Positions 20,126 through 28,594 of a stretch of DNA of 44,316 nt are shown one piece after another. Made by a program: the position numbers and the translations under genes. The notes under the pieces are model-generated. The model ran no database searches, was not told the origin of the DNA, and worked only from the letters and a program-made list of their open reading frames with translations. The stretch covers positions 1-44,316 of the forward strand of contig JBGDCZ010000019.1 of the NCBI GenBank assembly GCA_048493715.1, read 5' to 3'. Numbering within the stretch: the first letter of the stretch is position 1; each line of letters begins with the position of its first letter. The DNA is from Arsenophonus sp048493715. Its GTDB lineage: Bacteria; Pseudomonadota; Gammaproteobacteria; Enterobacterales; Enterobacteriaceae.

Positions 20126-20536
20126 TTGAATGTAACTGCATCATGGGTAATCACCTATATATAAATGTGATAAACAAAATTAGTCGGACTTTTTTGAGTG
20201 TATACTAACTAACAGAACTAACATGTCATTTAAAAAATTAGTTATATCTAAATTATGTAGAAAATACTTACAATATGTTAATTAATTTATATTTATAAAT
20301 TATATGTTAAAGCCGTTTTTGTTATTCACAATTTTTAATACAATCTAACCAAAATTAATTTGGTTAGATGTTTTTATTATTAATATAAATATATTTATCT
20401 ATTAGATAGTTTAAATTACATACCTGATAGTAAATAATAGAAGAAAAATAATAATTTTATGCTAACTGGCAAAGTAACTCTTTCTCTAGCAGATAAACCT
20501 TGGTAATTTGTAAAACAATTTTTAAGGCATTGAAAA
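20126..20536. other. Intergenic stretch between cutA and yihD
   Basis: About 410 AT-rich bases with divergent flanking genes. The only strong structure is the hairpin at 20343-20375 (separate entry). No coding region is seen. The promoters of cutA and yihD should lie here. Confidence 0.45.
20343..20375 (+). terminator. Strong orphan hairpin with T-run
   Basis: ATCTAACCAAA (20343-20353) pairs perfectly with TTTGGTTAGAT (20359-20369) over a 5-base loop, followed by GTTTTTATT. This is a convincing plus-strand intrinsic terminator, yet no plus-strand gene lies upstream. It could end a small RNA of about 100-150 bases or be the relic of a lost gene. Confidence 0.7.
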
Positions 20537-20806
20537 ATGAAATATCATCGGTTAAACGAAGTTATTACGCTACTGTAATCCTTATGGCAGGAATATGCAG
20601 AATTAAATTTGATTCAATTATTGCAAAAATTAGCTGATGAAGCGGGTTTTAAAGGGGATTTGAACGATTTGACTGATGATATTTTGATCTATCATTTGAA
20701 AATGCGCAATTCTCCAACTGAAGCCGTGATACCTGGGCTGAAAAAAGATTATGAAGAAGATTTCAAAACCGCACTTTTACGTGCTCGTGGCATCATTAAA
20801 GATTAA
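20537..20806 (+). pseudogene. yihD: YihD family protein, single nonsense codon
   Basis: YihD is a small DUF1040 protein of unknown biochemical role. The frame from ATG 20537 is 89 codons, the E. coli length, and reads MKYHRLNEVITLL, then TAA (20576-20578) where E. coli has Gln, then WQEYAELNLIQLLQKLADEA and DDILIYHLKMRNSP and PGLKKDYEEDFKTALLRARG. Everything after the stop is highly conserved. One C-to-T change explains the break. It precedes srkA by 18 bases, as in the yihD-srkA-dsbA cluster. A re-start downstream is possible but would lose the first helix. Confidence 0.93.
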
Positions 20807-20824
20807 CCTGATAGAGATAATAAA

Positions 20825-21721
20825 GTGACACAGCAAAGTGCTTTTCATTTCAAAACTATTACACCCGATTTAATTCTTGATGCATTAGTAGAAGTTGGTT
20901 TATACCCTGATTCAGGGATAACCGAGTTGAAAGTTATGAAAATCGTGTTTACCAGTTTGTCGATGAACAACGTAAGAGTTACGTTGTGAAATTTTATCGT
21001 CCAAATCGTTGGAGTCGGACTCAAATTCAAGAAGAACATGATTTTATGTTGTCTTTGCACTCAGCTGGGTTATCGGTTATTGCTCCTCTGACTTTCGCTG
21101 GGCAAAAGGTATTGGAGTATAGAGGATTTTTATTTGTAGTTTTTCCGAGCGTTGGTGGACAGCAGTATGAAGCTGATAGTTTGTTGCAGTTGTAAGAAGT
21201 AGGCAGATTAATTGGTCAGATCTATCAAATAGGCTATCAACACGATTTTTCTAGCCGACCGACTATTGGAACAGAGTTTCCTATTAGTTCTTGATCAGCT
21301 TATAGTAGAAGTAAAAAAATATTAGTCGCAACAGCATAGTTGTCTTCGCTTACAAGGTGATTATCAGCCAGGTAATATTTTGTGGTGAGATAGCCCTTTA
21401 TTGTAGATTTTGATGATGCTCGTAACGGTCCAGCAATACAAGATTTATGGATGCTTTAAACGGTGAACGTCGGGAGCAATGAATTCAGCTTGAAATATTG
21501 TTAGAAGCTTATATTGAGTTCACTCATTTTGATAATAAACAGTTAGCGTTGATTGAACTTTACGGGCAATGCGGATGGTTCGTTACTTATCATGGATTGT
21601 TCGGCGTTGGCAAGATCCAGCTTTTCCTTGGATGACTGAATATGATTTTTGGCGTAAACAGCAGTTACTTTTTTCTGAGCAGCTAAATGAGCAGCTTTTG
21701 CAATCAGGCTTAGTATATTAA
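20825..21721 (+). pseudogene. srkA: Stress-response kinase SrkA (YihE), degraded
   Basis: SrkA is an aminoglycoside-phosphotransferase-fold Ser/Thr kinase tied to the Cpx envelope stress response. The start GTG gives TQQSAFHFKTITPDLILDAL. After DSGITEL a frameshift near 20925 leads to ESYENRVYQFVDEQRKSYVV and KFYRPNRWSRTQIQEEHDFM. The catalytic-loop remnant reads RLQGDYQPGNILW (E. coli RLHGDCHAGNILW) and the DFG-like part reads VDFDDARNGPAIQDLW. Stops or shifts occur near 21193, 21300, 21390 and 21460-21580. In E. coli it is cotranscribed with dsbA, which follows here after 32 bases and is intact. DsbA expression probably now depends on read-through of this dead gene or an internal promoter. 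Confidence 0.92.
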
Positions 21722-21753
21722 TGAATGGAAAATATTTTTGGAGAATCAGTAAC

Positions 21754-22374
21754 ATGAAAAAATTTTGGTTAGCCTTAATAGGACTGGTAATGTCTTATGG
21801 TGTTTCTGCTGCAAGTTACACAGAAGGTACTGAATTTATCAAAATAGAAAAGACAGTACCAAATGCACCTAGAGTAGTGGAGTTTTTTTCTTTTTACTGT
21901 ACACATTGTTATCAGTTTGAATCCATCTATCATGTATCACAAACGATAGCAAAAAATTTACCTAAAGATATTAAAATGGAACGTTACCATGTTGATTTTT
22001 TAGGTCCATTAGGCGCTGAATTAACCAAAGCCTGGACGGTAGCAATGGTATTAAAGGTCGAGGATAAAGTGACACCATTACTGTTTGAAGGGATCCAAAA
22101 GACAGAATCGATAAATACACCAGCTGATATTAAAGCCGTATTTACTAAAGCAGGTGTCAAAAGTGAAGAATATGATGCAGCGCTAAATAGTTTTGTCGTT
22201 AAGTCATTGGTGGTAAAACAACAAAAAGCTGCGGAAGATTTTCAATTACGAGGTGTACCAGCTATTTTTGTTAATGGTAAGTATATGGTACGTAACAATG
22301 GTATAAATGTTGAAGATGTCAAGCATTATGCTAAAGCTTATTCAGATGTTGTGAACTATTTAATTAGCAAATAG
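21754..22374 (+). CDS. dsbA: Thiol:disulfide interchange protein DsbA
   Basis: Periplasmic oxidant that introduces disulfides into secreted proteins and is re-oxidised by DsbB. The start at 21754, not the in-frame ATG at 21721, is set by GGAG 10 bases upstream and by the signal peptide MKKFWLALIGLVMSYGVSAA. The thioredoxin fold has active site FYCTHC (residues about 46-51), where the usual enteric motif is CPHC: Pro has become Thr. The cis-Pro loop RGVPAIFVNGKY is conserved. At about 206 residues it matches the family (E. coli 208). The inter-cysteine change may shift the redox potential. The genes before it, yihD and srkA, are pseudogenes. Confidence 0.96.
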   Translation: MKKFWLALIGLVMSYGVSAASYTEGTEFIKIEKTVPNAPRVVEFFSFYCTHCYQFESIYHVSQTIAKNLPKDIKMERYHVDFLGPLGAELTKAWTVAMVLKVEDKVTPLLFEGIQKTESINTPADIKAVFTKAGVKSEEYDAALNSFVVKSLVVKQQKAAEDFQLRGVPAIFVNGKYMVRNNGINVEDVKHYAKAYSDVVNYLISK

Positions 22375-22411
22375 TAAGCCTTTTTTCCGCCTCCTTTTTT
22401 AATAGAGTCAT

Positions 22412-22455
22412 GTTGTACCAACTGTTTAACATATTGGTACAACAGCGGATTTTTT
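22412..22455 (+). terminator. dsbA terminator
   Basis: GTTGTACCAA (22412-22421) pairs perfectly with TTGGTACAAC (22434-22443) over a 12-base loop, followed by a T-rich tract (GATTTTTTCTCTTTTTT). It lies 38 bases past the dsbA stop. Confidence 0.8.
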
Positions 22456-22490
22456 CTCTTTTTTGGCATATTATTCTGTAATATCCACAA

Positions 22491-22634
22491 AAAAATTTTA
22501 ACGAACAAAAATAGCATCACTATATTTTTTTATCCGTAACGTCTTGATTCTCATTTAATATTGTTTTCTAAGGTAAATTTGTTTACCTATTGAATATAGT
22601 ATAATAAGAAGATTTACACACAATTTTATCCACA
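22491..22634 (+). promoter_or_regulatory. polA upstream region with DnaA-box-like sites
   Basis: TTATCCACA at 22626-22634 is a perfect consensus DnaA box, and ATATCCACA at 22491-22499 differs by one base. Both lie in the 388-base gap before polA. DnaA is reported to stimulate polA in E. coli, so these may be functional. A CT-dinucleotide run joined to CTCTCATGAGAG follows near 22699-22719, close to the coding start. E. coli yihF and yihG, which lie in this gap, are absent. Confidence 0.55.
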
Positions 22635-22762
22635 GGTTGTTCTAGTGCTATAAGCGGTGGAAAAGTGACAAACAGAAAATAAATTCAGGCAAAATTCGTC
22701 TCTCTCTCTCTCATGAGAGTGGCATTATATCACTATTAATTACTTTGATGATGAAAAAGACT

Positions 22763-25555
22763 ATGGCTCAAATTGTAGAAAATCCATTTATCTTAGTTGA
22801 TGGCTCTTCTTACCTTTACCGTGCATATCATGCTTTTCCCCCATTAACCAATAGTGCCGGGGAACCAACCGGTGCTATGTATGGTGTTCTTAACATGCTA
22901 CGTAGTTTAATTATGCAATATCATCCTAGTCATATTGCGGTAGTATTTGATGCTAAAGGGAAAACTTTTCGGGATGAATTATTTAAGCAGTATAAATCTC
23001 AACGGCCACCGATGCCTGATGATTTGCATGAACAGATAGCATCGCTACATGAAATGGTTGCCGCCATGGGGCTTCCTCTGTTGGTTGTTCCTGGCGTAGA
23101 AGCTGATGACGTAATAGGCACATTGGCTTTACAGGCTAGTAAGAAAGGGTTGCCAGTATTAATCAGTACTGGAGACAAAGACATGGCTCAATTAGTGTCC
23201 GCTGATATTACACTGATTAATACCATGACCAACACCATTTTAGGGCCGACAGAAGTTGTTGATAAGTATGGAGTGCCGCCTGAGTTGATGGTTGATTTTC
23301 TCGCTTTGATGGGAGATTCTTCAGATAATATTCCTGGTGTACCCGGCGTAGGAGAAAAAACAGCATTAGCTTTATTGCAAGGAATTGGAGATTTGGCAAC
23401 AATTTATAATGATTTATCAGCAATTGCCCCATTAGGATTTCGTGGTTCGAAAACGTTAGCAGAAAAAATGGCCCAACATAAAGAAATTGCTTTCTTATCT
23501 TATAAATTAGCCACAATTAAAACTAATGTTGATTTAACTACCGATTATGATGGTTTGGTTATGCAAGCGCCAGATATTGATAAGTTACATGCGCTTTTTA
23601 GCCGTTATGAATTTAATCGTTGGCTAGCTGATTTACAAAATGGGGGATGGTTAACCAAGAAAACGGGTAAATCTGCAGCGGCTATTGCTGTTAATGATAG
23701 TGATATTTCTTCGCATAACGAGCCCAATGCCGCATTATCAGCAGAACATTATCAAACCATATTGACTAAAGCAGATTTACTAAAGTGGGTTGAAAAATTA
23801 CAATCAGCAAAGTGTTTTGCCTTTGATACAGAAACTGATAGCCTTGATACGCTATCTGTACATTTAGTTGGCCTCTCTTTTGCGATTGCAGCAGGCAAAG
23901 CCGCTTATCTTCCTCTAGGGCATAATTATCTTGATGCACCACAACAATTACCTCTAGATGAGGCATTAGCGGCGATAAAATCGGTTTTAGTCGACGAAAA
24001 TATTCAAAAGATTGGCCAGAATTTAAAATTCGATTACGGTGTTATGGCAAATTATGATATTGAATTAAAAAATATGGCCTTCGATACGATGCTGGAATCT
24101 TATGTATTAAATAGTGTCGCTGGACTTGGTCGACATGATATGGATAGTTTGGCACAACGGCATCTCAATCATAAAACCATAACCTTTGAAGATATTGCAG
24201 GCAAAGGAAAAAATCAGTTAACGTTTAATCAAATTCCACTTGAGCAGGCGTCAACTTATGCAGCTGAGGATGCAGATGTCACATTATTGTTACATCAAAC
24301 TCTTTGGCCTCAACTTGAGGCGGAACCTAAATTAAAAGGAATTTTCCAACAGATAGAAATGCCTCTGTTACCGGTATTAGCTCGTATGGAGCGGGTTGGG
24401 GTGCTTATAGACGCAAATAAGTTAGCTAAGCAATCTCAAGAGATAGCAAGTCGATTAATGGCAATTGAAAAAGAAGCTTATAGTATTGCTGAGCAAGAGT
24501 TTAATTTAGCATCACCTAAACAGTTACAAGCTATTTTGTTTGAAAAACTTCAGCTACCCGTGGTAAAAAAAACCCCCAGTGGAGCCCCTTCTACTAATGA
24601 GGAAGTACTAGAGGAGCTGGCCTTTAGTCATCAGCTGCCAAAGATTATTTTGCAACACCGTAGTTTGTCAAAATTGAAATCGACTTACACCGACAAACTA
24701 CCCATGATGATCCATCCAAAGACGAAACGGGTACATACTTCTTATCACCAAGCAGTAACAGCGACAGGTAGACTCTCTTCCCGTGATCCTAATTTACAAA
24801 ATATTCCGGTAAGGACAGAGGAAGGCCGCAGGATCCGTCAAGCGTTTATTGCCCGTGAAGGTTATAAAATTGTGGCCGCAGATTATTCGCAAATTGAATT
24901 ACGAATTATGGCTCATCTTTCGCAGGATAAAGGATTGCTTGATGCTTTTGCCGAAGGGCAAGATATTCATAGAGCAACAGCGGCAGAGGTTTTTGGTGTG
25001 AGGTTGTCCGATGTCACTAGCGAACAGCGCCGTAGCTCAAAAGCGATTAATTTTGGCTTAATTTATGGTATGAGTGCTTTTGGATTGTCTCGTCAGTTAG
25101 GGATTGCTCGTGGTCAGGCACAGCATTATATGGATCGCTATTTTGAGCGCTATCCCGGCGTTTTAGCCTATATGGAGCGTACGCGTAAGCAAGCAGCGGA
25201 GCAAGGATATGTTGAAACTCTAGAAGGACGCCGACTTTATTTGCCGGATATTAATTCTCGTAATGCAATGCGACGTAAAGCATCTGAACGTGAAGCAATT
25301 AACGCACCAATGCAAGGAACGGCGGCGGATATTATAAAGAAAGCAATGATCACATTAGATAAATGGATTGAAACGGTAAAGCCTGATCTCTATATGTTGA
25401 TGCAAGTACACGATGAATTAGTATTTGAGGTTAAAGAGTCTGCAGTTAATCGGTCGCAACAAAAAATCCGTGAATTGATGGAACAAAGTATGCAATTAAC
25501 CGTTCCACTAAAAGTTGATGTTGGTATTGGGGATAATTGGGATGAAGCGCATTAA
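22763..25555 (+). CDS. polA: DNA polymerase I
   Basis: DNA polymerase I with 5'-nuclease, 3'-5' proofreading and polymerase domains, for Okazaki-fragment processing and repair. From ATG 22763 the product is 930 residues (E. coli 928) and starts MAQIVENPFILVDGSSYLYR, aligned exactly with E. coli; ATGs at 22748 and 22751 would add four or five residues. The 5'-nuclease part shows GDKDMAQLV and PGVPGVGEKTA. The proofreading domain keeps FDTETDSLD, NLKFDYG and AAEDADV, so Asp and Glu metal ligands are present. Polymerase motifs are DYSQIELRIMAH, RRSSKAINFGLIYGMSAFGL and QVHDELVFEV. It is complete, with no lesion visible. The Shine-Dalgarno is weak. Confidence 0.98.
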   Translation: MAQIVENPFILVDGSSYLYRAYHAFPPLTNSAGEPTGAMYGVLNMLRSLIMQYHPSHIAVVFDAKGKTFRDELFKQYKSQRPPMPDDLHEQIASLHEMVAAMGLPLLVVPGVEADDVIGTLALQASKKGLPVLISTGDKDMAQLVSADITLINTMTNTILGPTEVVDKYGVPPELMVDFLALMGDSSDNIPGVPGVGEKTALALLQGIGDLATIYNDLSAIAPLGFRGSKTLAEKMAQHKEIAFLSYKLATIKTNVDLTTDYDGLVMQAPDIDKLHALFSRYEFNRWLADLQNGGWLTKKTGKSAAAIAVNDSDISSHNEPNAALSAEHYQTILTKADLLKWVEKLQSAKCFAFDTETDSLDTLSVHLVGLSFAIAAGKAAYLPLGHNYLDAPQQLPLDEALAAIKSVLVDENIQKIGQNLKFDYGVMANYDIELKNMAFDTMLESYVLNSVAGLGRHDMDSLAQRHLNHKTITFEDIAGKGKNQLTFNQIPLEQASTYAAEDADVTLLLHQTLWPQLEAEPKLKGIFQQIEMPLLPVLARMERVGVLIDANKLAKQSQEIASRLMAIEKEAYSIAEQEFNLASPKQLQAILFEKLQLPVVKKTPSGAPSTNEEVLEELAFSHQLPKIILQHRSLSKLKSTYTDKLPMMIHPKTKRVHTSYHQAVTATGRLSSRDPNLQNIPVRTEEGRRIRQAFIAREGYKIVAADYSQIELRIMAHLSQDKGLLDAFAEGQDIHRATAAEVFGVRLSDVTSEQRRSSKAINFGLIYGMSAFGLSRQLGIARGQAQHYMDRYFERYPGVLAYMERTRKQAAEQGYVETLEGRRLYLPDINSRNAMRRKASEREAINAPMQGTAADIIKKAMITLDKWIETVKPDLYMLMQVHDELVFEVKESAVNRSQQKIRELMEQSMQLTVPLKVDVGIGDNWDEAH

Positions 25556-25642
25556 ACAATAAAATATATTACTAACAAAAGCTGGATTTATATTATTTTA
25601 TTAAACGAGGATTTTTATAAAACCAACTTGTTTTTTGGCCTG

Positions 25643-25670
25643 ACCAACTAATCTAGTTGGTAATTATTTT
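25643..25670 (+). terminator. polA terminator
   Basis: ACCAACTA (25643-25650) pairs with TAGTTGGT (25654-25661) over a 3-base loop, followed by AATTATTTTACTTTTTT. It lies about 90 bases after the polA stop. The rest of 25556-25863 holds only the expected promoter region of the small RNA. Confidence 0.7.
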
Positions 25671-25863
25671 ACTTTTTTAGCATGGACGATAAATTTGCTT
25701 GTCGATAAGTTATGCAGTCTTTATCACTTTAAATATATATTATTTGACAATTATGTAATAAAATTATCATTTATTTATTGCATAAATTAAAATTATACAT
25801 TAAATCCTATGAAAAAATAACAAAAAAACTTTTTTTATCACGAAATAAAGTAAAGTAATTGAT

Positions 25864-25975
25864 GTGGAGTACAGAGGTAAGATGTTATATTTTAACAATC
25901 TATTACTTCATGTAATCAGATTAAGCTGAATATTAAGCTGCTCTAGTCAAATAATTAATTAGAGCATTTTTATTT
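25864..25975 (+). ncRNA. spf: Spot 42 small RNA
   Basis: Spot 42 is an Hfq-dependent RNA that base-pairs with mRNAs for secondary carbon metabolism; in E. coli its gene is repressed by CRP-cAMP. The sequence begins GTGGAGTACAGAGGTAAGAT, matching E. coli (GTAGGGTACAGAGGTAAGAT) in 18 of 20 positions. TTACTTCATGTAATCAGAT and GCTGAATATTAAGC also match, and it ends in a hairpin GCTCTA...TAGAGC (25940-25965) followed by ATTTTTATTT. The position between polA and engB is the classical one. The terminator loop and the GC-rich stem of E. coli have become AT-rich. The RNA looks functional. Confidence 0.93.
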
Positions 25976-26036
25976 GCATTTGAGAAATGTAACAGGGATG
26001 ATAAACAAATCACCTTAGTCAGTTTCATTCTGTGGA

Positions 26037-26663
26037 TTAATTCTGCTCACAATGATGTTTGTTAAACCATTCATCCAATTTAAGTTGTAATTTATCAATG
26101 CCTATTTTCTTCAATGAAGAAAAGATTTCAACTTGTATATTACCAGCCAATGTTTTTAATGAATTACGTACTGCTATAACTTGAGCTTTTCGTTTATTAG
26201 GCACAAGCTTGTCTGCTTTGGTTAGCAATACAAGTACAGGAATATTTATTGCTACTGACCATTCAAGCATTTGTATATCCATCTCTTTTAATGGATGACG
26301 AATATCCATTAATACAATTAGTCCTTTTAGGCACTTTCGTTTTTGTAAATATTCACTTAATGCTTGCTGCCATTTGCGTTTAATCGATTCGGGTACTTCA
26401 GCATAACCGTAGCCAGGTAAATCAACTAACTTAATACCATCTGCTACCTCGAAAAGATTAATTAACTGTGTTCTGCCAGGCGTTTTACTAGTACGGGCTA
26501 AATTTTTTTGTTGGGTTAGTGCATTTAGCGCGCTAGATTTACCAGCGTTAGAACGACCAGCGAACGCAATTTCTATACCATGATCGTTTGGTAAATGGTG
26601 AATATCAGTTGCGCTTGTGACAAATTTTGTCTGGTGATAGTTGAAATTTTTGTTTGTCATCAT
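26037..26663 (-). CDS. engB: Ribosome biogenesis GTPase EngB (YihA/YsxC)
   Basis: Essential TrmE-Era-EngA-EngB-type GTPase that assists 50S subunit assembly. It has 208 residues (E. coli 210). G1 is AFAGRSNAGKSSALNALT, G2 TSKTPGRTQLIN, G3 DLPGYGYAEVP, G4 LLTKADKL, and G5 lies in FSSLKKIG. All nucleotide-binding motifs are complete. A second ATG one codon downstream is an equally good start. It converges on spf, as in E. coli. On its other side E. coli has csrC and yihI; here ppiA follows, so this is a rearrangement point. Confidence 0.97.
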   Translation of the reverse strand: MMTNKNFNYHQTKFVTSATDIHHLPNDHGIEIAFAGRSNAGKSSALNALTQQKNLARTSKTPGRTQLINLFEVADGIKLVDLPGYGYAEVPESIKRKWQQALSEYLQKRKCLKGLIVLMDIRHPLKEMDIQMLEWSVAINIPVLVLLTKADKLVPNKRKAQVIAVRNSLKTLAGNIQVEIFSSLKKIGIDKLQLKLDEWFNKHHCEQN

Positions 26664-26943
26664 TGTTTCTCACTGATTTCGGCTTAAAAGTAGAGAAATT
26701 ATACCTACAAGAGAGTAAATTAGGATAGTTATAGCTACAGAAAGATCGATGTTTATTTGTTATATGATTTTTATTAAAAATAACATTTTTTACATAAGAA
26801 AAAAATATGGAATGTAACGAATAGATCCTATTATTTAATTAGGTCAATTTAGGCCAGTTATGTATTTTTACTTAGTATAATGACCTGACGGTACTAAATT
26901 TTAGCTTACATTTTCATCTAAAACATAATTAAAAGGAACTTGA

Positions 26944-27507
26944 ATGTTAAAACGTTTTTTTGTGCCGCTACTGGTAGCGTATATGGTTAGTATTTCCTCT
27001 TATGCAGAGGCAGCAGAGGGTACTATCGTTAAATTAGTGACATCTGAAGGTGAGATCGAGCTTGAGTTAAATGATAAAAAAGCACCTGTAACCACCGAAA
27101 ATTTCATTCAATATGTAAAAGAAGGCTACTATCAAAATACTATTTTTCATCGTGTGATGCCTGGTTTTATGATCCAAGGTGGTGGATTCATTAGTGATTT
27201 GCAGCCACAGAAAAATATTCGTCAGACAATCGTAAACGAGGCTGATAATGGGTTACGTAATTTACGTGGAACAATTGCAATGGCGCGTACGGCAGCTAAG
27301 GATAGTGCAACTAGTCAATTTTTTATCAATATAGCAGATAATGCATTCTTAGATCATGGCCAACGTGATTTTGGTTATGCCGTTTTTGGTAAAGTAATTA
27401 AAGGAATGGATGTTGTTGACAAAATTTCCAAGGTGAAAACGAAAGATATTGGTCCCTACCAGAATGTACCCACTCAAGAAATAAAAATTATTTCTGCCAG
27501 TATATAA
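26944..27507 (+). CDS. ppiA: Periplasmic peptidyl-prolyl isomerase PpiA (cyclophilin)
   Basis: Periplasmic cyclophilin that catalyses cis-trans isomerisation of Xaa-Pro bonds in folding envelope proteins. The signal peptide is MLKRFFVPLLVAYMVSISSY up to AEAAEG. The cyclophilin core shows FHRVMPGFMIQGGGF with the catalytic Arg, GTIAMARTAAKDSATSQFFI, and DYAVFGKV-like FGYAVFGKVIKGMDVVD. At 187 residues it is near the E. coli length of 190. A strong AAGGA lies 8 bases before the ATG. It is followed by its own terminator. In E. coli the order continues yhfG-fic-pabA; here a different, broken gene lies before pabA. Confidence 0.97.
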   Translation: MLKRFFVPLLVAYMVSISSYAEAAEGTIVKLVTSEGEIELELNDKKAPVTTENFIQYVKEGYYQNTIFHRVMPGFMIQGGGFISDLQPQKNIRQTIVNEADNGLRNLRGTIAMARTAAKDSATSQFFINIADNAFLDHGQRDFGYAVFGKVIKGMDVVDKISKVKTKDIGPYQNVPTQEIKIISASI

Positions 27508-27513
27508 TAAATT

Positions 27514-27553
27514 ATTTGATAGCAGAGAAATGTCTTTCTGCTATCAAATTTAA
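27514..27553 (+). terminator. ppiA terminator
   Basis: ATTTGATAGCAGA (27514-27526) pairs perfectly over 13 bp with TCTGCTATCAAAT (27537-27549), with a 10-base loop, and TTAACTT follows. The long stem is clear; the T-run is short. It begins 6 bases after the ppiA stop. Confidence 0.75.
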
Positions 27554-27699
27554 CTTATCTCTAACATCTTGCTACATTAAAAAAACTAAAGGAATTGATC
27601 TTCCGTTATCTTGCTATTAATGACAAGACTCGGCTTTATAATAGAACATAATTTCTAGCAGTTTATTAATTTATATCTTTATCTTGTTTCTAATAAGGA

Positions 27700-28336
27700 A
27701 TGATTTCTTTCCTAAGCTATTACCTAGTTGCCAGAAACAATAGAAAATATTGCTGAGCCAAAAATAGACTATGAAAATAATCAATTTTCGGAGTTACTTA
27801 ATCTGGCACGGATGCCTACTTATTTTATGGATGAGAAAATCAAATATAAACCTGGTGAAAAGATTATATGTGTTAAAAAACAATCACTTATAACAAGTTC
27901 ACCGACATTAAGTCAGACGTTGGAAACATTGGAAATTAATGGTTGGAAATTAGTTGTAGCCTAACGAGGTCAAAGAACGGTGACGGATTTACGGCAAAAA
28001 ACAGTTTTTATTTCAAATCGTTTGTTAAATCACCCTAATTTGGCTATCCAGGCATTATCCCATGAAATTGGACATATTTTTTATATAGCAAAGCCAAATA
28101 TAAAATCTAAAACAAATTTTGTTTCTTACTTTTTGGCCAGTGAGGATGCTGCAACTATTAAAGATATTGAAATCCAACGAGAAATTATTAACAATCTAGC
28201 AATAGACATTGGAATTATGGCAACTCCAAGAAATATAAAATGTTATAATGAAGTATATGATAATTATTTTATAGATAACAGATTTGATGAAGCGACTAAA
28301 TATATTGGTGAAATTTATCGAAATAACATCGAATAA
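27700..28336 (+). pseudogene. Toxin-like zinc metalloprotease domain protein (HEIGH), disrupted
   Basis: A frame from 27728 to 28336 is open except for TAA at 27962-27964. Its text includes LLNLARMPTYFMDEK, LETLEINGWKLVVA, then after the stop KTVFISNRLLNHPNLAIQAL, SHEIGHIFY, and EDAATIKDIEIQREIINNLA followed by IDIGIMATPRNIKCYNEVYD. HEIGH fits the zincin HExxH motif, and the Glu of EDAA may be the third ligand. The order GW-x-n, SHE-GH, E-AA---I-VQREI, DIGI, YN--YD is what I recall from C-terminal metalloprotease toxin domains of Rhs, PAAR, VgrG and haemagglutinin effectors. A TAG directly before TTG 27728 and ATG 27700 in another frame (MISFLSYYLV) suggest an N-terminal frameshift. No immunity gene is evident. 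It occupies the yhfG-fic position between ppiA and pabA. Confidence 0.6.
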
Positions 28337-28594
28337 TTTAAAACCTTATGGTCAATATTATAATGAAATTTATAATAGCTTATAGTTATTTTTTATAATT
28401 ATTATAATAACTAATTGTTATGTTTATTTAACAAAAACGAAACATTTTGATTGATTTTTGTAAGCTATTTTTTCCATAGGCTATGGTATGATAGCCACTA
28501 TCATTATTATGGTATTATAACCTGTTTATTTACCTTAATAATAAAGATCACAATTAAGAAATTGTTACTATAAAAATCATTTGGATAGCTAATT

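Noticed and set aside
22699..22719. CT repeat as a phase-variation tract for polA
   Set aside because: It lies outside the coding frame and is short; an essential housekeeping gene is an unlikely target of phase variation. Kept only as a leader feature.
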